NCBI RefSeq assembly: GCF_900636535.1
Contig: NZ_LR134289.1
Coordinates: 2,418,001-2,482,000, forward strand
From: Chryseobacterium gleum
GTDB lineage: Bacteria > Bacteroidota > Bacteroidia > Flavobacteriales > Weeksellaceae
Direction: 5' to 3'
DNA length: 64,000 nucleotides
Below, in pieces: positions 8,623-17,224 of this stretch. Position 1 is the first letter of the stretch, and the number at the start of each line of letters is the position of its first letter. The position numbers and the translations under genes were made by a program. The notes under the pieces are model-generated. The model was given only the letters and a program-made list of their open reading frames with translations. It was not told the DNA's origin and did not search any database.

Positions 8623-9189
8623 TTATTCTTTTACTCTTTCTAAGTAGCTGCCGTCTTCAGTGCTTACTTTAATTCTGTCTCCCGGTTCAATGAACAAAGG
8701 AACCATTACTCTTGCTCCGGTTTCAACGATTGCGTTTTTAAGAGCATTTGTTGCTGTGTTTCCTTTTACTCCCGGATCAGCTTCAATCACATCAAGGTAT
8801 ACTGATTGTGGAAGTTCAGCAGAAAGCGGAGTTTCATCAGCTTCTTTCAAAATGATGGTTACTTCTTCACCAGCTTTCATAAACTGAGAGTTCTCAATCA
8901 TTTCTTTGTTGATGTATAACTGAGAGAAATCATCATTGTTCATGAAGTGGAATCCGTTCTCATCATCATACAGATACTGGAATTTTCTGGTGATTACTTT
9001 TACTTCATCAATTTTGTGTCCAGCTGAGAAAGTATTGTCAATTACTTTACCGTTAGTTACTGACTTTAATTTTGTTCTTACGAAAGCAGGTCCTTTTCCC
9101 GGTTTTACGTGAAGAAACTCGATTACTTTATAAATATCATTGCTATACTCTATGCACAGCCCTTTTCTGATATCGTTACTTGTTGCCAT
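8623..9189 (-). CDS. efp: Translation elongation factor P
   Basis: Relieves ribosome stalling at proline runs. 188 residues, standard length, with the KOW-like N-terminal domain and two OB-like domains (SAELPQSVYLDVIEADPGVKGNTATNALKNA is the family signature). The loop that reaches the peptidyl-transferase centre reads KPGKGPAF, with lysine K32 at the tip as in the EpmA-modified group; no modification enzyme is in the window. It sits within the lipid A operon, 15 bases after the small broken gene and 67 bases before the LpxD-like gene. Confidence 0.97.
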   Translation of the reverse strand: MATSNDIRKGLCIEYSNDIYKVIEFLHVKPGKGPAFVRTKLKSVTNGKVIDNTFSAGHKIDEVKVITRKFQYLYDDENGFHFMNNDDFSQLYINKEMIENSQFMKAGEEVTIILKEADETPLSAELPQSVYLDVIEADPGVKGNTATNALKNAIVETGARVMVPLFIEPGDRIKVSTEDGSYLERVKE

Positions 9190-9204
9190 TAATTATGTAA
9201 ATAT

Positions 9205-9538
9205 TTATTTTCTTTTATTAAACTGTATTCCCTGCCCCTGAGGCATCATTCTGTTAAATATATTATTATTGAATGCATTCACATTGTTATTCAATCTGTT
9301 TACATTCATCTGAATATCAGATTTATACTGATCAGCTGTTCCAAAAATTGAACTTCCCGTATTTCTCTGTTTCAGAATACCATTTAAATTATTCTTTGCA
9401 ATACTATCATAAGACTCTTGAGAAAGCTGTCTTTCTATGGTAAAAGGCTTTTCTTTTTTTACAGTTTCAGTCTTTTCCGTTTGCTGTCCAAACAAAAAAA
9501 GATGTCGCAGAAAGTGTAAGTACAATTAAGCTTTTCAT
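9205..9538 (-). pseudogene. Small secreted protein gene with a frameshift in a T7 run
   Basis: The body frame (ending at 9205) has no ATG upstream; it would need a TTG at 9525 and would then begin without a proper signal peptide. In another frame, an ATG at 9538 encodes MKSLIVLTLSATSF, a good signal peptide start, but this frame stops after 23 codons. The two frames join at a run of seven A on the plus strand (9494-9500). With six or nine, the product would run straight through to FLFGQQTEKTE, a normal signal peptide cleavage region. The mature part is about 90 polar, Asn/Gln-rich residues (NRLNNNVNAFNNNIFNRM). It fits between lpxA (22 bases) and efp (15 bases). Its function is unknown. The extra base may be a sequencing error or a real mutation. 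Confidence 0.7.
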
Positions 9539-9560
9539 TGTCTGATAATATTGGGGTAAC

Positions 9561-10355
9561 TTATTCTCTGTCCTTTCCGGTACCGTACCCTTTTACAATA
9601 CCTCTTGGTGAATTTTGGATAAACTGTAAGATTTCATCTCTTTCAGCCGTTGGAAGCATTTCTTTTTCAATATGGGAAATAGCCTGGGAAACGTTCATCT
9701 TCATCTGGAAAATAGCTCTGTAGATTTTCTGGATTTCAAAGATTTTCTCATTGGTAAATCCTCTTCTTCTTAAACCAACCGAATTGATACCTGCATAGGA
9801 CATAGGCTCTCTGGCTACTTTTACGTAAGGCGGGATATCTTTTCTTACCAGAGTACCTCCGGAAATCATTACATGCTTTCCGATTTTACCAAATTGGTGA
9901 ACGGCTGACAAGCCTCCCATTACCGTATAATCTCCTATCTCCACGTGTCCTGCAATACCACAACCGTTTACAATGATAACGTGATCTCCGATAACACAAT
10001 CATGGGCTATATGCGAAGTAGCCATAATAAGGCAGTTAGCACCTATTTTAGTATATCCCAGAGCTTTTGTACCTCTGTTTACCGTAACGCATTCCCTGAT
10101 TGTTGTATCATCGCCGATAATCACCTGGGTATCTTCACCATCAAATTTCAGATCCTGAGGAATTGCAGAGATTACTGTCCCGGGAAAAATCCTACAGTTT
10201 TTCCCTATTCTTGCTCCATCCATGATGGTAACATTCGGACCAATCCATGTTCCTTCTCCAATTTCTACATCCCCTGCAATGGTAGTGAAAGGTTCTACGA
10301 TTACATTTTTGCTGATTTTCGCACGTTTATCTACGGCTGCTAATTGATGAATCAT
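9561..10355 (-). CDS. lpxA: UDP-N-acetylglucosamine acyltransferase
   Basis: First step of lipid A synthesis: moves a 3-hydroxyacyl chain from acyl carrier protein to O3 of UDP-GlcNAc. 264 residues, standard. Hexapeptide repeats fill residues 1-190 ([21 protein letters not shown] and on). The catalytic histidine lies in MATSHIAHDCVIGDHV, and the VHQFGKIG motif and the helical C-terminal tail are present. The ATG lies immediately next to the lpxC/fabZ stop, with no gap, which points to translational coupling. Confidence 0.97.
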   Translation of the reverse strand: MIHQLAAVDKRAKISKNVIVEPFTTIAGDVEIGEGTWIGPNVTIMDGARIGKNCRIFPGTVISAIPQDLKFDGEDTQVIIGDDTTIRECVTVNRGTKALGYTKIGANCLIMATSHIAHDCVIGDHVIIVNGCGIAGHVEIGDYTVMGGLSAVHQFGKIGKHVMISGGTLVRKDIPPYVKVAREPMSYAGINSVGLRRRGFTNEKIFEIQKIYRAIFQMKMNVSQAISHIEKEMLPTAERDEILQFIQNSPRGIVKGYGTGKDRE

Positions 10356-11753
10356 TTAATCAACTTTATTTTTTGCAACTTGAGCCATAAGCTCTGCTTC
10401 TACTGCTACAGTGTCTCCTACATATCCATACCCCTGCATATGAACAATTCCTCTTCTGATAGGCTCTATTAATTCAATTTTGAAGATCAGCGTATCTCCC
10501 GGAATTACTTTTCTTTTGAATTTCACCTTATCAATTTTAATGAAATAGGTAGAATAGTTTTCAGGATCCGGAACGCTGGCCAGTACAAGAATTCCTCCTG
10601 TCTGTGCTAATGCTTCTACCTGAAGAACTCCAGGCATTACAGGTTCTTTAGGGAAATGTCCTACGAAGAATGGTTCATTCATTGTGACATTTTTCAGACC
10701 TACTACATGTGAGTCTGAAAGTTCAAGAACTTTATCAATCAATAAGAACGGAGGTCTGTGAGGCATAAGCTTCATAATGCCGTTGATATCGAATACCGGC
10801 TCCTTGGTAAGGTCAAAATCCGGAACGTTTTTCTTTTTCTGCAATTTCCACTGGCGGTTTAGTTTTTTCGCAAACTGGGTATTCACATAGTGCCCAGGTT
10901 TGTTCGCGATAACTTTACCTTTTATTTTTACACCTGCCAAAGCAAGGTCACCGATTACGTCCAGTAATTTGTGTCTAGCAGCTTCGTTAGGATAGTTTAA
11001 ATTAAGATTATCGAGAATCCCGTTTGGTCTGATGGATACATTATCTTTTCCAAAGGCTTTCTTTAGTTTTTCTGTAGTTTCAGGAGTAAGATCTTTATCT
11101 ACATATACGATGGCATTGGAAATATCTCCACCTTTGATCAAACCGTGATCCAAAAGCATTTCCAACTCGTGCAGGAAGCTGAATGTTCTTGCTGATGAGA
11201 TTTCGTCTTTAAATTCTGAAATATTTTTAAGAGTGGCATTTTGAGTACCTAATACTTTAGTCCCAAAATCTACCATTGTAGTTACTTCATAAGTATCTGA
11301 TGGAATGATCGTGATTTCCGAACCTGTAGCCGGATCACTGTAAGTAAGAACTTCTTTTACAACAAGATATTCTCTTGCTACGCTCTGTTCTGCTACTCCA
11401 ACACTTTCGATAGCTTCCACAAAGTATTTTGAAGATCCATCTAAAATTGGAGGTTCAGAGGCATCCATTTCTAAAATTGCGTTGTCAATATCACAACCAA
11501 CAAGGGCTGCTAAAAGGTGCTCGCAAGTGGTAATTTTTACCCCTAATTTTTCTAATGTAGTTCCTCTTTCTGTTGCTACAACATAATTTACATCTGCTTC
11601 TACCTGAGGATGTCCCTCCAAGTCTGTTCTTACAAAAACAAAACCTGTATTTTCTTTAGCAGGCTTAATGGTAAGTTTTACTTCTTTACCCGTGTGAAGA
11701 CCAATTCCAGAAAGAGTTACCTCTTGCTGAAGTGTTTTTTGCATATCACTCAT
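10356..11753 (-). CDS. lpxC/fabZ: Bifunctional LpxC deacetylase / FabZ hydroxyacyl-ACP dehydratase
   Basis: A fusion typical of Bacteroidota. The N-terminal 310 or so residues are UDP-3-O-acyl-GlcNAc deacetylase: zinc ligands in TCEHLLAAL and in [14 protein letters not shown], and the active-site acid region [12 protein letters not shown]. The last 150 residues are Fab[15 protein letters not shown] and [20 protein letters not shown] with the catalytic His and Glu. So one chain commits lipid A synthesis and also supplies fatty acid elongation. I place the start at 11753 ([12 protein letters not shown]), overlapping lpxD by 8 bases; the ATG at 11744 (MQKTLQQEV) is also possible. The longer frame to 11780 is less likely. 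Confidence 0.95.
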   Translation of the reverse strand: MSDMQKTLQQEVTLSGIGLHTGKEVKLTIKPAKENTGFVFVRTDLEGHPQVEADVNYVVATERGTTLEKLGVKITTCEHLLAALVGCDIDNAILEMDASEPPILDGSSKYFVEAIESVGVAEQSVAREYLVVKEVLTYSDPATGSEITIIPSDTYEVTTMVDFGTKVLGTQNATLKNISEFKDEISSARTFSFLHELEMLLDHGLIKGGDISNAIVYVDKDLTPETTEKLKKAFGKDNVSIRPNGILDNLNLNYPNEAARHKLLDVIGDLALAGVKIKGKVIANKPGHYVNTQFAKKLNRQWKLQKKKNVPDFDLTKEPVFDINGIMKLMPHRPPFLLIDKVLELSDSHVVGLKNVTMNEPFFVGHFPKEPVMPGVLQVEALAQTGGILVLASVPDPENYSTYFIKIDKVKFKRKVIPGDTLIFKIELIEPIRRGIVHMQGYGYVGDTVAVEAELMAQVAKNKVD

Positions 11754-12777
11754 TAGTATTATCTTTTGAGTTATTCTCAAGATTATTTATTCTACTTACT
11801 ATTCCAGGCAGGTTTCTGAAATGAACATAGCTTCTCAAATAGTCATTATAACTGATTGCCGGCGAACCATACAATGTCTCCTTGTCATTAACGCTGGAAT
11901 TTACACCGCTCTGTGCCTGAATTTTTACCTGATTCCCTATTTTAATATGTCCTACAACGCCTACCTGGCCGCCGATCTGGTTCCAGTCACCAATTGTAGT
12001 AGAACCTGCAATTCCTGCCTGGGCTGCAATTACGTTGTTCTGACCAATTTTCACATTGTGGGCAATCTGAATAAGGTTATCAATCTTGGTTCCTTTACCA
12101 ATAACGGTAGAACCTATTGTTGCTCTGTCAATGCTACAGTTTGAACCAATTTCTACATCGTCTTCAATGATAACATTTCCAAGCTGCGGTATTTTTTTGA
12201 AGCCGTCGGCTGTTGGCTGGAAACCAAATCCGTCACCGCCAATTACCGTGTTCGAATGAATTACACAGTTATCTCCAATAATACAATAATCATAAATTCT
12301 GGCACCACTGTCTATCTTACAGTTTTTACCGATTTTTACTCCTTTTCCTATATATACATGCGGATAGATCTGTGAACCTTCCCCTATTTTAGCTTTCTCG
12401 GAAACATAAGTAAATGCCCCTATATAGGCCTTATCTCCTATAACAGCTGTATCGTGAATGGAAGAACCATTTTCAATACCTTCTTTTCTCCCCTGCATTT
12501 CCTGATATAAATTCATCAGAATCTGAAAAGAAAGATAGGCATCTTTTACAACGATTAGGGTAGGATTATAATGATTTTTCTCCAGAAGTTTTTCCGAAAC
12601 GATGATAACAGAACATTTTGAGCTATCCAAAAAATGAGAAAACCGATCTTGTGCTATAAAAGAAAGATGTCCTGATTCCCCATTTTCAATTGGTGAAACT
12701 CCTGTAATAAGCGCATTCTCGTCACCTATTATTTTTCCGTCAATAAAACTTGCAATTTGCGAAGCTGTGAATTCCAT
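11746..12777 (-). CDS. lpxD: UDP-3-O-acylglucosamine N-acyltransferase
   Basis: Third step of lipid A synthesis, adding the amide-linked 3-hydroxyacyl chain. 343 residues from the ATG at 12777 ([19 protein letters not shown]). A uridine-binding N-terminal domain of about 100 residues is followed by hexapeptide repeats. The catalytic histidine is in [13 protein letters not shown] longer frame through a TTG at 12786 is rejected because that TTG lies in the -7 element of the promoter. First gene of the operon lpxD - lpxC/fabZ - lpxA - small gene - efp - LpxD-like. Confidence 0.96.
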   Translation of the reverse strand: MEFTASQIASFIDGKIIGDENALITGVSPIENGESGHLSFIAQDRFSHFLDSSKCSVIIVSEKLLEKNHYNPTLIVVKDAYLSFQILMNLYQEMQGRKEGIENGSSIHDTAVIGDKAYIGAFTYVSEKAKIGEGSQIYPHVYIGKGVKIGKNCKIDSGARIYDYCIIGDNCVIHSNTVIGGDGFGFQPTADGFKKIPQLGNVIIEDDVEIGSNCSIDRATIGSTVIGKGTKIDNLIQIAHNVKIGQNNVIAAQAGIAGSTTIGDWNQIGGQVGVVGHIKIGNQVKIQAQSGVNSSVNDKETLYGSPAISYNDYLRSYVHFRNLPGIVSRINNLENNSKDNTNE

Positions 12778-12783
12778 ATTCTG

Positions 12784-12811
12784 CAAAGATAAGAAATTCT
12801 ATAATTTGCAA
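12784..12811 (-). promoter_or_regulatory. Promoter of the lipid A operon
   Basis: On the minus strand TTG (12809-12811), a 17-base spacer and TATCTTTG (12784-12791): an exact consensus match. The lpxD ATG is only 6 bases past the -7 box, so transcription should start at or within a few bases of the start codon, giving a leaderless or near-leaderless mRNA. Confidence 0.8.
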
Positions 12812-12848
12812 ACACGTTTTAGTTTCAGATCGTAAATTTTAATATTCT

Positions 12849-14075
12849 TTAAGAATCCATTCCGGAGATATCTCTTGGAAACATAAGGATATAGCGGGTT
12901 GTCTTATTCACCATCAACCCCGATAAAAGCTGATCTTCCGACTCATGCAGCCTTGTTCTTTTACCATTTTTCTGCAACAAATAAATCGGCTGTTTCTCTG
13001 CATGATAAGGCAGCAGTTTTCTTTTAATTTCATGAACCAATTCATTACCATTATCGATTCCGAAAAATTCATTACTCTTTTTTATTTTTTCGTCAATTAT
13101 TTTCTGATCAAATGGATGTGACGAAATAATGGTTTTAGGCAAATTTCTCTGAATTACACATTTACACCAATATGACAGCACAAAATCATCTGAATGCTGC
13201 CATTCCTTCATTGCCTGTATCACGTCATTGTCATCAAGCCTGGTAAACCTTTCTATATCTTCATCGGTTGCAGCACTCTTTTCCCTGTATAAAAAATATT
13301 TGAGATTATCGGTTGCGGGCAGTTCCACACCCTGGGAAACCAGATATTTTGCTCTTTCAAGAATTTTAACCAAAAGAAACTCTGCCAAAGCCGACGTTTT
13401 ATGATAGTATACCTGCCAATACATAAACATTCTGGCAGTCAGAAAATTTTCAATGGAATAAATACCTTTTGCATCAATGACCAACTCGCCTTCTTCACAG
13501 ACATTCATCATGGAGATTATTCTTTGGGTATTAATATTTCCTTCTGATACTCCGGTAAAAAAACTGTCTCTTTTAAGATAATCCAGACGGTCAACATCTA
13601 GTTGGGAAGAGATCAGCTGGTTGAAAAATTTTCTGTGGTATTTTCCCTGAAACATTTCAATGGCCATGGAAAGCTGCCCTTTAAACTCTTCATTCAGCTT
13701 GTTCATCAGCAGTAACGAAAGATTTTCATGATGCCAGTCGTCCATCAGCATGCTTTCCAGCGCATGCGAAAACGGACCATGACCAATATCATGCATCAGA
13801 ATAGCCAGCATCGCTCCTTTTTCCTCCTCTTCAGAAATTTTCACTCCTTTCTGTTTTAGTGTTTCCAGGGCTGTAAACATCAAATGCATTGCTCCCAGAG
13901 CATGGTGAAATCTTGTATGGGTAGCACCGGGAAATATCAGATTCAAAAGACCGGTTTGCCCGATTCTCCTCAACCTTTGAAAATAAGGATGTTCAATGAT
14001 GTCAAATAAAATTTCGTGTGGAATTTTTATAAATCCGTGAACAGGATCGTTGATGATTTTTAGCTTATTCTGCAT
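12849..14075 (-). CDS. HD-domain phosphohydrolase (dNTPase-like family)
   Basis: About 408 residues from the ATG at 14075 (MQNKLKIINDPVHGFIKIP, the usual start of the family). The longer frame to 14156 contains a promoter-like TAACTTTG and is rejected. HD-domain metal ligands are visible: the HTRFHHALGAMHL histidines, the HD pair in LMHDIGHGPFSHALE, and the later aspartate in DVDRLDYLKRD. This is the SAMHD1/YdhJ-like branch of HD hydrolases, in which dNTP triphosphohydrolase activity is known for some members. The substrate here is not shown. It is upstream of lpxD on the same strand but has its own promoter element. Confidence 0.85.
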   Translation of the reverse strand: MQNKLKIINDPVHGFIKIPHEILFDIIEHPYFQRLRRIGQTGLLNLIFPGATHTRFHHALGAMHLMFTALETLKQKGVKISEEEEKGAMLAILMHDIGHGPFSHALESMLMDDWHHENLSLLLMNKLNEEFKGQLSMAIEMFQGKYHRKFFNQLISSQLDVDRLDYLKRDSFFTGVSEGNINTQRIISMMNVCEEGELVIDAKGIYSIENFLTARMFMYWQVYYHKTSALAEFLLVKILERAKYLVSQGVELPATDNLKYFLYREKSAATDEDIERFTRLDDNDVIQAMKEWQHSDDFVLSYWCKCVIQRNLPKTIISSHPFDQKIIDEKIKKSNEFFGIDNGNELVHEIKRKLLPYHAEKQPIYLLQKNGKRTRLHESEDQLLSGLMVNKTTRYILMFPRDISGMDS

Positions 14076-14096
14076 TGAAACTTCAATATTGGTAAA

Positions 14097-14104
14097 CAAA
14101 GTTA
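14097..14104 (-). promoter_or_regulatory. Possible -7 element for the HD phosphohydrolase gene
   Basis: TAACTTTG on the minus strand, 21 bases upstream of the ATG at 14075. No TTG is seen at the right distance. Its position supports the later start codon. Confidence 0.45.
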
Positions 14105-14253
14105 GGCATTTTAAAATTGAGCCTTTTATTAAATTACCATTAAAAAATTGAGCCAAGCATTCTTTATACTTTTTATTTAACCAAATATCTTCAACCAGTC
14201 TTAAAATTTTCTGAGTTATTTGCTCATCAATTCAGATTTTCTTTACAAACGGT

Positions 14254-14284
14254 TTGCAGCTGTTGTATTAAAGGATTACCTTTG
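14254..14284 (+). promoter_or_regulatory. Candidate promoter of porX
   Basis: TTG at 14254-14256, a 20-base spacer and TACCTTTG at 14277-14284. Both elements match the consensus. It lies about 200 bases before the porX ATG, so either the leader is long or a second promoter is closer. Confidence 0.55.
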
Positions 14285-14487
14285 ATAGAAAGCAGATAAT
14301 CTTAGTAAAGATAAAGTATTGGAAGGCTTTGGAGTATATACAAACCAGTGATTAAATGGGATAAAAATGTGAAATCTGCCCGAGCATTTCCATTTAACTA
14401 ATATTTAACTTTTAATATTTCGATTTTGTGAGATTTTAAAAGGATTTGGTCAACATTTTGATACAATAACCATGTAAAAAATAAATT

Positions 14488-16032
14488 ATGTCAGAAAAGA
14501 TATTATGGATTGATGATGAAATAGATTTACTTAAACCTCATATCGTATTTTTAGAAAAGAAAGGTTACCAGGTAACGCCTGTTAACAATGTGAACGAGGC
14601 TTTGGAACTTATGGATTCAGAGAAATTTGCTTTAACGTTAATTGACGAAAATATGCCGGGCATTTCCGGGCTGGAAGCCATTCCTATGATCAAGGAAAAA
14701 GATAATGCCTTAAAAATCGTTATGGTTACCAAAAGCGAAGAAGAACATATTATGGAAGAGGCTATCGGTTCCCAGATTGCCGACTATATATTAAAGCCTG
14801 TAAATCCTAATCAGATATTACTTTCCTTAAAGAAAAACCTTCAGCAGGATAATCTTGTTGAACAGAAAACTATTTTACAGTACCAGCAGGAATTCAGAAA
14901 CCTTTCTATGGAACTTTCTTATTTGAGAACGTATCAGGAATGGGCTGAATACTATAAGAAAATCCTGAGTTGGGAAATCAAGTTTGATAAAGTGGCCGAC
15001 AATGAATTTGCTGATCTTCTGCAGTCTCAGAAAGAAGAAGCGAATATTCAGTTTGCGAAGTTTATTGAGAAGAATTATGAAAACTGGCTTACAGATTCGG
15101 ATAAGCCGATGATGAGCCACACGCTTTTCAAGGAGAAAGTAAAGCCTGAAGTTGAAAAAGAGAAAGTTCTTCTTCTGATGGTAGACAACCTTCGTTATGA
15201 TCAGTGGAAAGTAATTGAACCTTTGTTCACAAAATATTACAATAAAATATCTGAAGATTATTACTACAGTATCCTTCCTACAGCAACACAGTATGCAAGA
15301 AACTCGTTCTTTGCAGGATTAATGCCATCTGAAATTGAAAAACGTTTCCCGGACAAATGGTTTAATGACAATGAAGAAGGAAACAAAAATGAGTTTGAGC
15401 GTGACTTTCTTGAAGATCAGATGAAGAGAATCGGTCTCGGATCAAAATCTATGAAATACCTTAAAGTACTGAATGCAGATTTTGAAAGAAAGATCTATGA
15501 TGATTTTAACCAGCATAAAAACAATGACCTGCTGGTAATTGTTTACAACTTTATTGATATCCTTTCCCATGCGAAGACTGACAACCATATTGTAGATCAG
15601 CTGATCCGTGATGATAAGACTTTCCGTTCTCTTACGTTCAACTGGTTTGAAAACTCTTCATTAATGAAAATTATAAAAGCCGCTGCAGAAAACGGGTACA
15701 AACTGGTCATTACAACTGATCATGGAACAGTGTATGTTAAAAAACCAAGTAAAGTGGTGGGAGACAGAGAAACCTCTACGAATATCAGATATAAAACCGG
15801 TAAAAGCTTAACTTATGATGACAGTGATGTATGGGCAATTACCAATCCTGAAAAACTTTTCCTTCCAAAAGGAAACCTGAGCTCGAAGTATATTTTTGCT
15901 AAAAACAATACTTTCCTGGCTTATCCTAAGAATTACAATCATTTTGTTAATTACTATAAAGAAACTTATCAGCATGGGGGAATTTCACTGGAAGAGTGTA
16001 TTATTCCTATCAGTATTTTAGAACCCAAGTAG
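14488..16032 (+). CDS. porX: T9SS regulator PorX (receiver domain plus PglZ/alkaline-phosphatase-like domain)
   Basis: 514 residues. The N-terminal receiver domain is at 1-120, with the acidic pocket D9/D10 and the phospho-acceptor D53 in LIDENMPG. A helical middle comes next, then a PglZ-type alkaline phosphatase superfamily domain from about residue 225: LLMVDNLRYDQW, TATQYARNSFFAG and TTDHGTVYVKKP carry the expected metal ligands. In Porphyromonas, PorX works with the sensor PorY and sigma factor SigP to control T9SS genes, and the PglZ domain of PorX has been shown to act on nucleotides. No porY lies nearby. A single gene with a terminator right after it. Confidence 0.93.
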   Translation: MSEKILWIDDEIDLLKPHIVFLEKKGYQVTPVNNVNEALELMDSEKFALTLIDENMPGISGLEAIPMIKEKDNALKIVMVTKSEEEHIMEEAIGSQIADYILKPVNPNQILLSLKKNLQQDNLVEQKTILQYQQEFRNLSMELSYLRTYQEWAEYYKKILSWEIKFDKVADNEFADLLQSQKEEANIQFAKFIEKNYENWLTDSDKPMMSHTLFKEKVKPEVEKEKVLLLMVDNLRYDQWKVIEPLFTKYYNKISEDYYYSILPTATQYARNSFFAGLMPSEIEKRFPDKWFNDNEEGNKNEFERDFLEDQMKRIGLGSKSMKYLKVLNADFERKIYDDFNQHKNNDLLVIVYNFIDILSHAKTDNHIVDQLIRDDKTFRSLTFNWFENSSLMKIIKAAAENGYKLVITTDHGTVYVKKPSKVVGDRETSTNIRYKTGKSLTYDDSDVWAITNPEKLFLPKGNLSSKYIFAKNNTFLAYPKNYNHFVNYYKETYQHGGISLEECIIPISILEPK

Positions 16033-16065
16033 TTTTTTTCATAGTTTATTTAATTTTGGGTTTAA

Positions 16066-16104
16066 AGGCGGAAAAAATCTTGCGATTTTTTCCGCCTCTT
16101 TTTT
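16066..16104 (+). terminator. Terminator after porX
   Basis: AGGCGGAAAAAATC pairs with GATTTTTTCCGCCT around TTGC, followed by a T run. Confidence 0.9.
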
Positions 16105-16133
16105 ATAGTTCATATCTTCGTAAAAAATAAATC

Positions 16134-16427
16134 ATGTTCATTATTTCGCTTACTTATAAAAGTTCTATTGAAAAGGTAGAGCAGCTTATTCCACAGCACA
16201 ATATTTTCCTTGACAGACATTATGAAGCCGGGCGTTTCATTGCCTCAGGAAGAAAAGAACCCAGAACGGGCGGGATTATTATCACCAACGCAGAGTCCAG
16301 AAAAGAAGCAGAGCAGATCATTTCTGAAGATCCTTTTTATATTCACGAAATTGCTGATTATGCCATTACAGAATTCATCCCGTCAAAGTACAATGAAAAC
16401 TTTAAAATTTTTATAGAAAACTCATGA
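16134..16427 (+). CDS. YciI family protein
   Basis: 97 residues with the ferredoxin-like YciI fold: MFIISLTYK, HNIFLDRHYEAGRFIASGRK, GGIIITNAESRKEAEQII and DPFYIHEIADYAITEF. The histidine in the HYEAG stretch and the aspartate in EDPF are the conserved pair thought to be an active site in this family, whose reaction is not settled. It overlaps the next gene by 4 bases (ATGA), so the two form an operon. A weak -7-like TATCTTCG sits at 16113-16120. Confidence 0.85.
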   Translation: MFIISLTYKSSIEKVEQLIPQHNIFLDRHYEAGRFIASGRKEPRTGGIIITNAESRKEAEQIISEDPFYIHEIADYAITEFIPSKYNENFKIFIENS

Positions 16428-17188
16428 GATTAATTACCTACAATGTCAATGGAATCAGGGCTGCTTTTACAAAAGATTTCCTGGGCTGGCTGAAGACTGC
16501 GGATCCGGACATCATCTGTATTCAGGAAAGTAAAGCCGGAAACGATCAGATTGACATCGAAAGCCTTGAAAAATTAGGATATCATAGTTATTGGCACTCA
16601 GCAGTAAGAAAAGGCTACAGCGGAGTCGGAATTGCTTCAAAAATAAAACCCAACCATGTAGAGTTCGGTTGCGGAATCGAGAGCTATGATAATGAAGGAA
16701 GAATTATCCGTGCAGATTTTGACGGATATTCTGCTATTTCGGTCTATGTTCCTTCTGCATCCAATATTGAGAGACTGGATTTTAAAATGCAGTTCTGCTA
16801 CGATTTCCTTGAATACATCAAGAATTTAAAAAAAGAAATTCCCAACCTGATTATATCGGGTGATTTCAATATCTGTCACGAGGCTATTGATATTCACAAT
16901 CCGGTTGGCCTGAAAAATGTTTCAGGATTTCTTCCTATGGAAAGGGAGTGGATGACCAACTTCATTAATGAATGTGAACTTATTGACAGTTTCAGATTCT
17001 TCAACAATGAACCGGATAATTACACATGGTGGAGCTACAGACAAAATTCAAGAGAAAGGAATAAGGGCTGGAGACTGGATTATAATTTTACTTCCTATAG
17101 TTTAAAAGATAAGCTCAGCAGAGCTGTTATTTTAAAGGAAGCAGTACATTCTGACCATTGTCCTGCTTTGGTGGAATTGGATATATAA
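16424..17188 (+). CDS. xth: Exodeoxyribonuclease III (AP endonuclease family)
   Basis: Base-excision repair nuclease that cuts at abasic sites and trims 3' ends. 254 residues, normal length. Motifs of the exonuclease-endonuclease-phosphatase fold: YNVNGIRAA at the start, the metal-binding glutamate in IQESKAG, SGDFNICH with the catalytic D and N, LDYNFTS, and SDHCPALVEL with the final D-H pair. It overlaps yciI by 4 bases. The IS3 element lies 7 bases after the stop and separates the gene from its natural terminator at 18516-18547. Confidence 0.95.
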   Translation: MRLITYNVNGIRAAFTKDFLGWLKTADPDIICIQESKAGNDQIDIESLEKLGYHSYWHSAVRKGYSGVGIASKIKPNHVEFGCGIESYDNEGRIIRADFDGYSAISVYVPSASNIERLDFKMQFCYDFLEYIKNLKKEIPNLIISGDFNICHEAIDIHNPVGLKNVSGFLPMEREWMTNFINECELIDSFRFFNNEPDNYTWWSYRQNSRERNKGWRLDYNFTSYSLKDKLSRAVILKEAVHSDHCPALVELDI

Positions 17189-17192
17189 GAAA

Positions 17193-17195
17193 GGT
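17193..17195. repeat. Left copy of the 3-bp target duplication (GGT)
   Basis: GGT directly outside the left end of the IS element. The matching GGT is at 18504-18506. Three bases is a normal duplication length for the IS3 family. Confidence 0.7.
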
Positions 17196-17220
17196 TGAGT
17201 CGTCCTAAAATAGGTTGACA
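17196..17220. repeat. IS3 element terminal inverted repeat, orfB side
   Basis: 25 bases starting TGAGTCGTCC and ending GGTTGACA. It matches the reverse complement of 18479-18503 at 20 of 25 positions. Confidence 0.85.
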
Positions 17221-17224
17221 TAAA

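Larger units (their letters stand above)
14076..14487. other. Intergenic region between the HD gene and porX
   Basis: 412 bases between divergent genes. It holds a -7 like TAACTTTG for the HD gene (14097-14104, minus strand) and a full promoter for porX at 14254-14284, which leaves an unusually long porX leader of about 200 bases. No convincing hairpin, RNA motif or small ORF was found in the leader. Confidence 0.5.

Noticed and set aside
9205..9525. Small gene starting at a TTG (9525) as an intact cytosolic protein
   Set aside because: The better start is the ATG at 9538 in another frame, which gives a signal peptide; the frames join at a homopolymer run, so a frameshift explains the data better.
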